Source: B2-G16 sp964528085 (GTDB taxonomy: Bacteria > Bipolaricaulota > Bipolaricaulia > UBA7950 > UBA9294). From it: 64,000 bases of DNA. Made by a program: the position numbers and the translations under genes. The notes beneath the pieces are model-generated. The model was not told the DNA's origin. It made no database searches and saw only the letters and a list, made by a program, of their open reading frames with translations. Below are positions 26,109 through 37,355 of the stretch, one piece after another. Location of the stretch: NCBI GenBank assembly GCA_964528085.1, contig CAZGRE010000002.1, forward strand, positions 5,678 to 69,677. Direction: 5' to 3'. Each line of letters begins with the position of its first letter. The first letter of the stretch is position 1.

Positions 26109-27185
26109 ATGAGGATCATCGATCTTCGAAGCGATACCGTCACCCGGCCGTCACTCGGGATGCGCAGGGCGATGGCGGAGGCGAAGGTGGGGGATGACGT
26201 ATTCAGTGAGGATCCTACCGTTCGCGAGCTTGAGGAGCGGATGGCAGAGCGGCTCGGGAAGGAGGCCGGTCTGTTCGTGGCCAGCGGGACGATGGGGAAC
26301 CTCGTTGCGATCCTCACCCACGCCGGTCGGGGAGATGAGATGCTCCTCGGCGATCTATCCCATACGTTCATCTACGAGGGAGGGGGTCCGGCCGCTCTCG
26401 GTGGGGTACATCCCCATCCCCTGCCGAACCTCCTCGATGGGACGCTCGACATCGACCGGTTGAGGAGGGCGATCCGGAATCCGACTGACATCCACCAGCC
26501 GCCGACCCGGCTGATCTGTCTTGAGAATACGCACAACCGCTGCGGCGGGGTCGTCCTTACCCCCTCCTATACCGAGGCGGTCGCTGAGCTCGCCCACGAT
26601 GCAGGGGCTCGCCTCCATCTCGACGGTGCGCGCCTGTTCAACGCCTCGGTCGCAACAGGGATCCCTGCCGCTAGCCTCGCCCGCGGGGCGGACTCGGTGA
26701 TGGTCTGTCTGTCGAAGGGGCTTGGCTGCCCGGTCGGTTCGATCCTGTGCGGTGATCGCCGGTTCATCGAGCGGGCGCGTCGGATCAGAAAGCTTGTCGG
26801 CGGAGGGATGCGTCAAGCCGGGATCATCGCCGCCGCCGGGATCTACGCCCTTAAAAACAACATCGAACGCTTAGCTGATGATCACAGAAACGCAGTCAGG
26901 CTCGCATCCGGGATCGATGAGATCCCCGGGCTCTCCTCCCCCCAGGCGGGCAAGCCGCCTACTGCATGGACGAACCTCGTCTATTTCAGGATCGATCCTG
27001 ATGCAGGTCGCGGCCGCCCCCTCACCGCTGCGAACCTCGTTGAGCGCCTCCGACGTAGGGGGGTGTTGGCTATCTCGCTCGGAGGCAAAGGGGATCAAAT
27101 CCGCATGGTGACGCATCTTGATATTAGGGAGTCGGACATCGATGCGGCCCTCGACGCCCTTCGGTCCGCGGTCGAGGAGACATGA
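26109..27185 (+). CDS. ltaE: Low-specificity L-threonine aldolase
   Basis: This PLP enzyme cleaves L-threonine or L-allo-threonine to glycine and acetaldehyde. The 358-residue protein starts MRIIDLRSDTVTRPSLGMR. It carries VGDDVFSEDPTVRELEERMA, FVASGTMGNLVAILTH, ENTHNRCGGVVL, HLDGARLFNASVATG, and CLSKGLGCPVGS with the PLP lysine. AAAGGAGG precedes ATG 26109. It starts 14 bases after pcm and is probably co-transcribed. Confidence 0.95.
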   Translation: MRIIDLRSDTVTRPSLGMRRAMAEAKVGDDVFSEDPTVRELEERMAERLGKEAGLFVASGTMGNLVAILTHAGRGDEMLLGDLSHTFIYEGGGPAALGGVHPHPLPNLLDGTLDIDRLRRAIRNPTDIHQPPTRLICLENTHNRCGGVVLTPSYTEAVAELAHDAGARLHLDGARLFNASVATGIPAASLARGADSVMVCLSKGLGCPVGSILCGDRRFIERARRIRKLVGGGMRQAGIIAAAGIYALKNNIERLADDHRNAVRLASGIDEIPGLSSPQAGKPPTAWTNLVYFRIDPDAGRGRPLTAANLVERLRRRGVLAISLGGKGDQIRMVTHLDIRESDIDAALDALRSAVEET

Positions 27186-27230
27186 GTCCCACCTTTTCCT
27201 GAATCACGTCGTCGCAGCAGACCGTCTGTG

Positions 27231-27258
27231 GGCTTCTCCGGCGAGAAGGCCGCCTTTA
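27231..27258 (+). terminator. Possible terminator after the threonine aldolase gene
   Basis: GGCTTCTC and GAGAAGGCC form an 8-bp stem with one bulged G around a CGGC loop, followed by GCCTTTATC. The hairpin is modest and the T run short. Confidence 0.4.
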
Positions 27259-27333
27259 TCGTGATGTACACCGGGTGGTGAGGGGCTGACTTGAGGCCCC
27301 GTCCCGGCTCATCGACCGCGCAAAGGGGGAACG

Positions 27334-28137
27334 ATGAAGGGGCTAGCGATTGGTCTGCTTGTAATCCTGCTGGGCGGCGCTGCTACGAGCGCTGGTCAGC
27401 TTGAGATGTCGATCGGCGGTGGACCGACCGCGATCTCCCTCAAAGGGATCAACGGATCGATCGGCGTCATCAACACGGTTATCGATCTTCTAAACGAAAC
27501 GTTCGCCATCCATCCGGATGTCACCGGCTCGGTCGACAGCCTCAAACCGATGTCGAGCGGGCTCGCCCTTTGCGCGGAGGAGCGCTACTGGCTGACCGAT
27601 TGGTTCGCGTTCGGCGGGAGGTTCGAGTACCTCCGCTCCACGAGCGCCGTCTCGGGTGAATACCACGGGAGCGAGGTCTCGACGATCGACATCGCGCTCG
27701 ACCTGAACGGGATCGGGCTCGTCCTCGGCGCCCGGGTGGTCTTCCTCGATATGGGGCTCGTCCTCGCCGCTGAAGGGGGAGTCGGCTACTACTACACGAT
27801 GTTCGACCGCTCGATCACATTCGAGATCCCTTCCGAATACCCGGATGTGATATCCGTCGTCCCTCCCGAGGGGGAAGGACGCTACACCGGCGGAACGTTC
27901 GGCCTCGAGCTCGGCATCTCCCTCTACTACAGGATTGCTCCCTGGTTTTCAATAGGATCCAGCGTTTCATATCGAAGTGGGTCGATCGAAGCCCCGTCCG
28001 ATCGGGACGGGGATGGGCTCGATCTCGATGGAGATGGGGTGACGGAGGGGATTGACCTCGATGGGGTCTCGGTTCAGTTTACATTCTCTGTGAGTATCGA
28101 TCTCGCCCTGACCGGGGAGAAAGGAGTGGCACAATGA
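27334..28137 (+). CDS. Outer-membrane barrel-like protein with Ca-type DGDG motif
   Basis: The 267-residue product has the signal peptide KGLAIGLLVILLGGAATSAG. It reads like an eight-stranded outer-membrane barrel (WFAFGGRFEYLRSTSAVSG, GLVLGARVVFLDMGLVLAA, TFGLELGISLYYRIAPWF, VQFTFSVSIDLALTG). Near the end SDRDGDGLDLDGDGVTEG is an Asp-rich loop of the kind found in calcium-binding thrombospondin type 3 repeats. It is the first of three genes joined by 4-base overlaps with two PKD proteins, which suggests that they assemble together at the surface. Confidence 0.78.
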   Translation: MKGLAIGLLVILLGGAATSAGQLEMSIGGGPTAISLKGINGSIGVINTVIDLLNETFAIHPDVTGSVDSLKPMSSGLALCAEERYWLTDWFAFGGRFEYLRSTSAVSGEYHGSEVSTIDIALDLNGIGLVLGARVVFLDMGLVLAAEGGVGYYYTMFDRSITFEIPSEYPDVISVVPPEGEGRYTGGTFGLELGISLYYRIAPWFSIGSSVSYRSGSIEAPSDRDGDGLDLDGDGVTEGIDLDGVSVQFTFSVSIDLALTGEKGVAQ

Positions 28138-28811
28138 GGGCTGCTAGGTTCTGTCTGCTTATCGTTGCGGCGATCATCGTCGCTGTTTCGCTCAGCGGGT
28201 GCCTGATGAAGGACACGCATCCGAAGGCGGTGTTCACCGCCTCGCGCGCTGAGCAAGTGGTCCCGTTCACGGTCAGTTTCGATGGGACCCCCTCCTACAA
28301 GCCGAACGGGAAGATCGCTTCCTATCTTTGGACGTTCGGGGACGGGGCGGCCGATACCGGACCGGTCGTCGATCATACCTACGTGGAGGATGGCGACTAC
28401 GAGGTCCGCCTGACCGTGATCGACGAGGAAGGGATGTCGACCTCAAGCACGTTGACCGTCCACGCGCTCAACCCTCCTCCGTCGGCCGAGTTCTCCTACA
28501 GTCCGAAGAGCAACATGGAGGGGGAGTACGTCGTCGGCGCGAGCGAGTGGATAACCTTCGACGGGACGGAGTCGACGGACGACGGTGAGGTCATGACTTA
28601 CGAGTGGAACTTCGGTGACGGTACGACCGACTCCGGCCCCATCGTCCAGCATCGCTACCTGTATCCGGGGACGTACAACGTCGTCCTCACCGTGACGGAT
28701 AACGATGGAGGGAAGTCGAACTACGTGGAGAAGGTGACGATCGTCGGGGGGCCTCCGTGCAACGCCGATATCACCGGGGATGTAACGTGGAACAGCGGGG
28801 GGCACAAATGA
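28134..28811 (+). CDS. Lipoprotein with two PKD domains
   Basis: The 225-residue protein has a lipoprotein signal with lipobox SLSGC (Cys about residue 22). Two PKD domains follow, each with the hallmark FGDG: IASYLWTFGDGAADTGPVV with VDHTYVEDGDYEVRLTV, and MTYEWNFGDGTTDSGPIV with VQHRYLYPGTYNVVLTV. PKD domains mediate extracellular protein or polysaccharide contacts. It overlaps both its neighbours by 4 bases. The short C-terminal tail (NADITGDVTWNSGGHK) has no known function. Confidence 0.88.
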   Translation: MRAARFCLLIVAAIIVAVSLSGCLMKDTHPKAVFTASRAEQVVPFTVSFDGTPSYKPNGKIASYLWTFGDGAADTGPVVDHTYVEDGDYEVRLTVIDEEGMSTSSTLTVHALNPPPSAEFSYSPKSNMEGEYVVGASEWITFDGTESTDDGEVMTYEWNFGDGTTDSGPIVQHRYLYPGTYNVVLTVTDNDGGKSNYVEKVTIVGGPPCNADITGDVTWNSGGHK

Positions 28812-29767
28812 CAAAGAGGCTGCTTATCATCGGGTTACTTCTCTCTCCGCTCTTCCTCTCTGGGTGCGTTCTCGACACGATCCTAAGCGATGTTGTCAAT
28901 CATCCGCCGACGGCTGTTATCGATGCGTCGCCGTTGAGTGGGCCGGCCCCGCTCACCGTGTCGCTCGATGCCCACTTCTCTCACGACGAAGACGGCTCGA
29001 TCATCGAGTACCACTGGGAGGTGGGGGATCCGGCGGCGACCGGTCCGCTCACCGGGAGTGCGTGCGAGTACACGTTTACAAATCCCGGGACCTACCTCGT
29101 CAAGCTGACCGTGGTCGACGATGACGGGGCGAGCGACTCACAACAGGTCGCAATCGTCGTCACGAATGCCCCTCCGGTCGCCCAGGCGAAGGCGAACAAG
29201 ACCTCCCCCTACCCAGGGGTCGAGGTAACGTTCAGCGCCGAGGGATCATACGACTACGACGGGACGATCGTCGACTACCGCTGGGATTTCGGGGACGGCG
29301 GATCGGCGATCGGTGAGACGGTGACCCACACCTATGCCGAAGGCGGCTACTACGTCGTCACCCTCGTCGTCACCGACGATGAGGGGGCGAAGGGGTCGAC
29401 CCATTTCGGGATCAACGTCCTCCCCGGGCACAGCAACTGCACGACCCCCCCGGCCGGTGGGGGTTCGTGTAACGGCTCGTCGGTCACCCCGCTTGCCGTG
29501 ATCACCGGCCTCCCCTCTTGTAGCGGGGGGGAGGCAGGGGTACCGCTTACGTTCGATGGGACCGCTTCCCGTCCGGCTGTCGGGAAGATCGTGACCTACC
29601 AGTGGGATTTCGGTGATGGCACGACCGCGACCGGTCCTGTCGTCACGCACACCTACACGAAGGCGTGGACGTACATGGTCACTCTGACGGTCGTTGACGA
29701 GGGCGGAGGGGTCGGGACCGCGATCGGCTCTTGTCCGATCAGCGGAGGCACCTGCACCGGGGAATAG
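28808..29767 (+). CDS. Lipoprotein with three PKD domains
   Basis: The 319-residue protein has a lipoprotein signal with lipobox FLSGC. Three PKD-type domains are seen: one with IEYHWEVGDPAATGPL, one with DYRWDFGDGGSAIGETVTH, and one with VTYQWDFGDGTTATGPVVTH. The linker before the third and the third domain itself contain pairs of cysteines (HSNCTTPPAGGGSCNG, LPSCSGG) and the C-terminus has two more, so disulfide bonds are likely. ATG 28808 overlaps the previous stop as ATGA. The protein probably lies at the surface beside the preceding PKD lipoprotein. Confidence 0.88.
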   Translation: MTKRLLIIGLLLSPLFLSGCVLDTILSDVVNHPPTAVIDASPLSGPAPLTVSLDAHFSHDEDGSIIEYHWEVGDPAATGPLTGSACEYTFTNPGTYLVKLTVVDDDGASDSQQVAIVVTNAPPVAQAKANKTSPYPGVEVTFSAEGSYDYDGTIVDYRWDFGDGGSAIGETVTHTYAEGGYYVVTLVVTDDEGAKGSTHFGINVLPGHSNCTTPPAGGGSCNGSSVTPLAVITGLPSCSGGEAGVPLTFDGTASRPAVGKIVTYQWDFGDGTTATGPVVTHTYTKAWTYMVTLTVVDEGGGVGTAIGSCPISGGTCTGE

Positions 29768-29792
29768 GGGATTCGGCAGTTCGCTCGGTCGA

Positions 29793-32623
29793 TCAGCCCG
29801 CGACCTCCATCATGGGAGCGAGGACGCGGGCGAGGAATCGACCAGTGTAGGACTGCGGGACCGCTATGATCTCCTCAGGGGTCCCGGTCGCGATCACCTC
29901 TCCTCCTCCGTCCCCGCCCTCCGGGCCAAGGTCGATCAGCCAATCCGCGGTCTTGATAACGTCCATGTTGTGTTCGATGACGATCACCGTGTTCCCTGCA
30001 TCGACGAGGCGATGGAGGACGTTCAGGAGCTTCTCCACGTCGGCTGCGTGCAGGCCGGTCGTCGGCTCATCGAGGATGTACAGCGTCTTCCCGGTAGCTC
30101 GCTTCGACAGCTCCTTCGCCAGCTTGATCCGCTGCGCTTCCCCGCCGGAGAGCTCGGTCGCCGGCTGCCCGAGTTCGATGTAGGAGAGGCCGACGTCGTA
30201 CAGGGTCTGAAGCCGGCGGCGGATCCGCGGAACGTTCTCGAAGAAGTCGAGCGCCTCCTCGACCGACATCGCAAGGACGTCGGCGATCGACTTCCCCTTG
30301 TAGCGGACCTGAAGTGTCTCGCGGTTGTAGCGTGTACCGTGGCAGACCTCGCACGGGACGTAAACGTCAGGGAGGAAGTGCATCTCTATCCTCTCCACCC
30401 CCTGCCCCTGGCATGCCTCGCATCTCCCTCCCTTCACGTTGAAGCTGAACCTCCCGGCCGCGTATCCGCGGAGCTTCGCATCCGGCGTCCTGGCGAACAG
30501 GGTGCGGATGTCGTCGAACACCTTTGTATAGGTCGCCGGGTTGGAACGCGGGGTCCGGCCGATCGGCGACTGGTCGATCTCGATCACCTTGTCGATATGC
30601 TCAACGCCGCAGATCTCCCGGTGCCTCCCCGGTCGGCGCGTCGCCAGGTGAAGGCGGTGCGCGACCCCGCGGTAGAGGACGTCCTCCACCAGCGTGCTCT
30701 TCCCCGATCCTGAGACGCCGGTGACGCAGATGAACAGACCGAGGGGGAACTCGACGTCGATTCCACGCAGGTTGTGCTCCGCCGCTCCGATCACCTTAAG
30801 CGACTTTCCATTCCCCTTCCGCCGCTTTTCCGGGATCGGGATCCTGAACTTACCGGCGAGGTAACGCCCGGTTATCGACCGATCGCATGCTGCGATCTCC
30901 TCCGGCGTTCCGGCTGCTACGACCTCACCCCCGTGTTCCCCCGCCCCCGGTCCGAGGTCGAGGATGAAGTCGCTCTCGCGCATCGTCTCCTCGTCGTGCT
31001 CGACCACGATCACCGTGTTCCCTAGGTCGCGGAGGTCCTTCAGCGTCTTGAGGAGGCGGCGGTTATCCCGCTGGTGAAGCCCGATCGACGGCTCGTCGAG
31101 GACGTATAGGACCCCGGTCAGCTGGCTTCCGATCTGGGTGGCGAGCCTGATCCGCTGCGCCTCCCCGCCGGCGAGGGTCCCCGCCCTCCGGTTGAGGGTC
31201 AGATAATCGAGGCCGACCGCGACCATGAACCCGAGCCGCGCTTTGATCTCCTTCAGGATCTGATGGGCGATCGCCTCCTCGCGTTCTGATAGCTTCAGGT
31301 TCTCGAAGAACGTGAGTGCGCTCCTGATCGAGAGGGATGTCACCTCGTGGATGTTCAGCCCATCGATCGTCACCGCGAGCGGCTCCGGCTTGAGCCGCGC
31401 CCCGCCGCAGACCGGGCAGGGGAGGGTCGCCATGAACTGCTCGAGCTCATCCCGCCACTCCTGTGAGCTCGTCTCCCGGTACCAGCGCTCGATGGAAGGG
31501 ACGATCCCCCGGAACGGGCGCTTTATCGTCCGCCTGTATCCGGAGCTCGAGCGGTATTCGAATGTTATCGGCTCGCTCCCCGTCCCGTAGAGGATGACAT
31601 CGAGCTTCTCCTTCGGCAGCTTTCCGAGCGGCCTGTGCGGGTCGATCTTCAGGTTCTTCGCCAGCCCGATCATCTGCCCCTCGATCCAGCGCGACTTCCT
31701 CCCGGCGAACGGGAGGATCCCGCCGTCGAGGAGGCCGCGCTCCGGGTCGATCACGAGATCGGGGTCGACCTCTTTCCGTTCTCCCAGCCCGCCGCACTCC
31801 GGGCAGGCGCCGTAGGGGTTGTTGAACGAGAACATCCGCGGTGAGAGCTCCTCGTAGCTGATCCCGCACTTCAGGCAGGCGTAGTGCTCGCTGTACAGCT
31901 CCTCTCGACCATCATCGAAGAGTATCCCGACGAGCCCGCCCCCTTGTTTGAGTGCCGTCTCGATCGAATCGGCGATCCGAGCGCGCTTCTCCGGGGCGAT
32001 CGTAACGCGATCGACGACGATCTCGATCGTGTGCTTCCGCTGCTTGACGAGCTCGATCTCCTCGTATAGGGTCCTGATCACCCCATCGACGCGGACGCGG
32101 GTGAACCCCTCCTGGCGGATCTCCTCGAACGTACGCTTGTACTCCCCCTTCCTCCCGCGAACGACCGGGGAGAGGATCTGGATCCGTGTCCCTTCCGGAA
32201 GCTTCATTATTGCGTCGATGATCTGCTGAGGGGTCTGCTGGCTGATCGGCTCGCCGCATTTCGGGCAGTGGGGGTGACCGATCCGCGCGTAGAGGAGGCG
32301 GAGGTAGTCGTAGATCTCGGTCACCGTCCCCACGGTCGAGCGGGGGTTGTGGCTCCGCGTCTTCTGATCGATCGAGATCGCCGGAGAGAGCCCCTCGATC
32401 AGGTCGACGTCCGGCTTCTCCAGCCTCCCGAGGAACTGGCGGGCATAGGCGGATAGGGACTCGACGTAGCGGCGCTGCCCTTCGGCGTAGATCGTGTCGA
32501 ACGCGAGTGAGCTCTTCCCCGACCCTGAGATCCCGGTGATGACGATCAGCCTCTCCCGCGGGAGGGTGACGTCGATATTCTTCAGGTTGTGCTCGCGCGC
32601 TCCCTTTACGCGGATCACCCCGC

Positions 32624-32627
<4 letters not shown>
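29793..32627 (-). CDS. uvrA: Excinuclease ABC subunit A
   Basis: UvrA dimers recognise bulky DNA damage and load UvrB for nucleotide excision repair. The 944-residue protein has two ABC modules, with Walker A sites at residues 32-39 (GISGSGKS) and in the second half ([13 protein letters not shown]). Zinc-binding cysteine pairs are seen in [37 protein letters not shown] and [10 protein letters not shown]. Both signature motifs ([12 protein letters not shown] and [12 protein letters not shown]) are intact. The start overlaps the uvrB stop by 4 bases, so the order is uvrB-uvrA. Confidence 0.98.
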
Positions 32628-34618
<1,991 letters not shown>

Positions 34619-34629
34619 CCTAGTCTAGG
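34619..34629. promoter_or_regulatory. Palindrome at the uvrB start, possible operator
   Basis: CCTAGTCTAGG is a perfect 11-base palindrome. It lies between the -10 element and the ATG of uvrB and covers the likely start point of transcription. A repressor bound here would block uvrBA. It is short and does not match a LexA box known to me. Confidence 0.35.
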
Positions 34630-34658
34630 ATGGTACCTGATCACCGAAAACCGGTCAA
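34630..34658 (-). promoter_or_regulatory. Predicted promoter of uvrB-uvrA
   Basis: On the minus strand TTGACC (5 of 6) is followed after 17 bases by TACCAT (4 of 6). Transcription would start only about 4-5 bases before the uvrB ATG. Confidence 0.5.
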
Positions 34659-34664
34659 CGGACG

Positions 34665-34946
34665 TCAGTGAACGATCCTGAAATCGGGGAAGCTCCCGGT
34701 CGCCTCCTCCCAGCGGACCTCTACCTTCTCCACGATCGCCGCGTCCGGGCCGTGATGGAGCCAGGCTAAAAACTCGTTCAGCCGCTCCTTCGGCCCCTCG
34801 GCGATCACCTCTACGCTTCCGTCCGGGAGGTTACGGACCGTCCCGGTTATCCCGAGCCGCTCCGCCTCGAGCCGCGTGTTGTACCGGAAGAAGACCCCTT
34901 GAACGATCCCATGTACGATTGCAAAAAGTCGCCCCTTGTCATCCAT
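34665..34946 (-). CDS. acyP: Acylphosphatase
   Basis: Acylphosphatase hydrolyses the carboxyl-phosphate bond of acyl phosphates in the cytoplasm. The protein has 93 residues, the usual size. The active-site signature IVHGIVQGVFFRYNTR contains the phosphate-binding loop and catalytic Arg. GTVRNLPDGSVEVIAEG contains the catalytic Asn. ATG 34946 is chosen over ATG 34952 because GGAGG (34953-34957) is 6 bases away from the former and abuts the latter. Confidence 0.92.
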   Translation of the reverse strand: MDDKGRLFAIVHGIVQGVFFRYNTRLEAERLGITGTVRNLPDGSVEVIAEGPKERLNEFLAWLHHGPDAAIVEKVEVRWEEATGSFPDFRIVH

Positions 34947-34995
34947 CGGCATCCTCCGGGTGAATTCTACCGTTGCGGGGGGGCGAGTAAAGCAT

Positions 34996-35023
34996 TTGCC
35001 TCGCAGGCCTTATCGAATAGAAT
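34996..35023 (+). promoter_or_regulatory. Predicted promoter of the 50-residue acidic protein gene
   Basis: TTGCCT at 34996-35001 (4 of 6) is followed after 16 bases by TAGAAT at 35018-35023 (5 of 6). It lies 33 bases before a start codon that has a strong Shine-Dalgarno. Confidence 0.5.
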
Positions 35024-35056
35024 CAAGCCCGATTAAACCTCAACAAGGAGGGAGAT

Positions 35057-35209
35057 ATGGCGTTTGTCTCGAAGAAGGACCTGATCGAGAAGCTTCGGCC
35101 CCTCGTCGAGAAGCTCTCCCGCCTGCAGGAGGAGCTCGACGACCTCTCCGACGGGGTGGAGAACCTGGTGAGGGATATCGAGGACGCCCTCGACGAGGCC
35201 GAGGACTGA
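35057..35209 (+). CDS. 50-residue acidic coiled-coil protein, unknown function
   Basis: The reading frame encodes 50 residues starting MAFVSKKDLIEKLRP. The heptad pattern (LIEKLRPLVEKLSRLQEEL, then DDLSDGVENLVRDIEDAL) points to a single long amphipathic helix that could dimerise. The second half is very acidic and ends EAED. The gene is a complete unit by itself: it has a promoter-like element, an AAGGAGGGAG Shine-Dalgarno 3 bases from the ATG, and a perfect hairpin 5 bases after the stop. This makes it very probably real despite its size. No family is recognised. Confidence 0.7.
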   Translation: MAFVSKKDLIEKLRPLVEKLSRLQEELDDLSDGVENLVRDIEDALDEAED

Positions 35210-35214
35210 GCTAC

Positions 35215-35236
35215 GAGCCGGCCTGACGGCCGGCTC
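35215..35236. terminator. Perfect hairpin between two convergent genes
   Basis: GAGCCGGCC and GGCCGGCTC form a perfect 9-bp stem around a TGAC loop. It lies just after the small acidic protein gene and just before the end of the fRMsr gene on the other strand, so it may terminate both. It lacks a T tract. Confidence 0.65.
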
Positions 35237-35245
35237 CTCCTCCGA

Positions 35246-35734
35246 TCAGGTGCTTCCTTCTGGTCTTTGCTCGAGGTAGGGATCGAGGAGGGAGAGGATC
35301 CGCATGAGCGGTTCGATGTCCTCGTCGCTGAACGCAGCAGGTTCGGTCGAGTCGATATCGAGGACGGCGACCGGCCTCTTTCCGCTTAGAAGAGGAATCG
35401 CGATCTCGCTTTTCGTTCGCGGGTCGCACGGTATATGGCCGGGGAATTCATCGACGTTCGGGACGACGACCGGTAGCCTCATTTGCACGGCGGCGAGGCA
35501 GACCCCCTCCCCTTTTAGAGTCTGACATGCGACCGGCCCCTGGTACGGCCCGACGTGGAGCTCAGTATCCCCTGCGACGAAGTAGAAGCCGGTCCATGAG
35601 TGATGCGGCATCTTTGCATGGAGGATGGCGCACGCTGTAGACATCGCTGCGATCAGGTTCGGGGATCTCCCTCTGATGAGGGGTTCCAACTGCTCATAGA
35701 TCCTCCGGTAGCGTGATAGGCGCTTCTCATCCAT
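35246..35734 (-). CDS. msrC: Free methionine-(R)-sulfoxide reductase, GAF domain
   Basis: The fRMsr family reduces free methionine-R-sulfoxide. The 162-residue protein is one GAF domain with WTGFYFVAGDTELHVGPYQG and VVPNVDEFPGHIPCDPRTKSE, followed by VAVLDIDSTEP. The three cysteines used in catalysis by known enzymes are present in VACQTLKGEGVC and HIPCD. AAGGAG precedes the ATG. It probably helps repair oxidative damage, like the pcm and NUDIX products in this window. Confidence 0.9.
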   Translation of the reverse strand: MDEKRLSRYRRIYEQLEPLIRGRSPNLIAAMSTACAILHAKMPHHSWTGFYFVAGDTELHVGPYQGPVACQTLKGEGVCLAAVQMRLPVVVPNVDEFPGHIPCDPRTKSEIAIPLLSGKRPVAVLDIDSTEPAAFSDEDIEPLMRILSLLDPYLEQRPEGST

Positions 35735-35785
35735 GAATATCTCCTTACAGGCTTAAAAGTACTCAGGATTATAAGGGGATTTATC

Positions 35786-37168
35786 TCACGGGGCGGGATG
35801 CGGGGCGGGGCAGGCCCCGGCGGCCGCAGGCCGGGGTTCGCTCCGCTTCGCCGTTTCCCCCTGCGGCTCGGGGACGGTCCGGAGAATCCCAAGGCTGAGG
35901 ACGAGGAGGATGGCCGCTCCGGCGAACGCAAGCTCGTACCCGCCGGATCTGGCGAGGAGCCCGCTTCCTATCCCGGCGACGATCCAGCCGGCACCGGCGA
36001 GGGCGTTGTACGCCCCGAGGGCGAGGCCGCGGTTCTCCCTCTTGGCGAGCCGCGAGGTCAGGGCGACTCCCGATAGCTGGAAGAACGACCAGGTGATCCC
36101 GTAGACGAGGAATGCAGGGACCATCACCCAAGGAGGGGGAGCCCCTCGGGACAGGCCGAGGAATAGGGCCGATCCGCCGAAGAGGAGAGCGCGTATGAGG
36201 AGCGAGCCGGTCTGAACGCGCTTGTTCCCCCTCCGCTTGATCCTCCGTGCCGCGATCGGGTAGGCGGCGATCACCCCGAGCTGCTGAATCGTGAAGTAGA
36301 GGAAGACGGACGACGCCGGTAGGGAGAAACGTTCGACGAGGAGGAGGGGGAGGGGGATCCCGAACATTCCGAGGGCGGCGAACGCGACGAACGTCGAAGC
36401 GAGGAACCGCTTCGTCCCCGTGAGGAAGCCGTCCGGATGGGAGAGTGACTCGATCACCCTCCGCGGGTGGAAGCGGTGATAGATGTGGAACGGGGCGAAC
36501 CTCGCCCGTTCGATCAGGAGGTTCCCCAACGCCAGGGCCGCTCCGAGGAACCGCCGGCGGGTGTAGACCGGCCGTGTCCGCGGTATCAGCCGGCCGGCGA
36601 GGAACGCCGCGGCCATGCTCGCCATCCCGCTTACCAGAAAGAGAACCCTGATTGCCCCTGTCTCGGGGAGGATCCGCTCGGCTAGGGTGAGGAGGCCGCT
36701 TCCGAGGAGGAGGCCACTCAGCCAGCCGATTGCGCCGATCTGATTCAGCCGCCCGATCTTCCCCTCCCATGTCGACTGATCGCGGTTCTCGATCACGAGG
36801 AGGACGGTCACCGCCGCGCTCGCCACCCAGAAGAAGTTCATGAACATGTTGAGCCCGAGAAGCTGGTCGAACGAGCCGGAGAAGGATATGGCGACGAACG
36901 AAGCGGCGCTGGCAGCGTAGCTCGCGACAACGAACGGCTTCCTCCGGTGAACGGCGTCGGAGGCCCTCCCCCAGATCAGGCTTCCGATCAGTCCGGCGAA
37001 GCTCGCCGCGCTGGCGAGAAACCCGAGCGAGCCCGCCGATCGGCCGAAGACCTCGGATACAGAAAGAGGGATCAATACGGAGGAGGTCCCCATGACGAGG
37101 TTGGCGAGGAAGACGGCGGCGTACCACCCTTCCGTCTCGTTCAGCCAGCTTCGAACCCTTGTGCGCAT
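35786..37168 (-). CDS. Major facilitator superfamily transporter
   Basis: The 460-residue protein has about twelve hydrophobic helices. The MFS loop motif between helices 2 and 3 reads GSLIWGRASDAVHRRKP (the GxxxDxxGRR type). Helix 1 contains NLVMGTSSVLIPLSVSEVFG, and the C-terminal half shows the usual inverted repeat. The tail is rich in Pro and Ala (PRPAAAGACPAPHPAP). The substrate is unknown; the sequence looks closest to drug or sugar efflux-type MFS. It has its own strong promoter. Confidence 0.88.
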   Translation of the reverse strand: MRTRVRSWLNETEGWYAAVFLANLVMGTSSVLIPLSVSEVFGRSAGSLGFLASAASFAGLIGSLIWGRASDAVHRRKPFVVASYAASAASFVAISFSGSFDQLLGLNMFMNFFWVASAAVTVLLVIENRDQSTWEGKIGRLNQIGAIGWLSGLLLGSGLLTLAERILPETGAIRVLFLVSGMASMAAAFLAGRLIPRTRPVYTRRRFLGAALALGNLLIERARFAPFHIYHRFHPRRVIESLSHPDGFLTGTKRFLASTFVAFAALGMFGIPLPLLLVERFSLPASSVFLYFTIQQLGVIAAYPIAARRIKRRGNKRVQTGSLLIRALLFGGSALFLGLSRGAPPPWVMVPAFLVYGITWSFFQLSGVALTSRLAKRENRGLALGAYNALAGAGWIVAGIGSGLLARSGGYELAFAGAAILLVLSLGILRTVPEPQGETAKRSEPRPAAAGACPAPHPAP

Positions 37169-37218
37169 CGCTGCTCCTTCTTCCCGCCTCTCTCAGAATG
37201 GGCGGGAATGATCCGCGG

Positions 37219-37246
37219 AGTATACACCCCTATCTCAGCTTGTCAA
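37219..37246 (-). promoter_or_regulatory. Near-consensus promoter of the MFS gene
   Basis: On the minus strand a perfect TTGACA (37246-37241) is followed after 16 bases by TATACT (37224-37219). The start of transcription would be about 44 bases before the MFS start codon. This is the best promoter match in the window. Confidence 0.75.
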
Positions 37247-37355
37247 GGGCGTGGAATTTGCATGGTTTGGGAACTTTCGTCTAACGTTCGGCTGAGCCTT
37301 CCCCGTTCGGATAAGATTCGAATCGAAGGAAGGCCGACACGAGAAGGAGGGGCTG

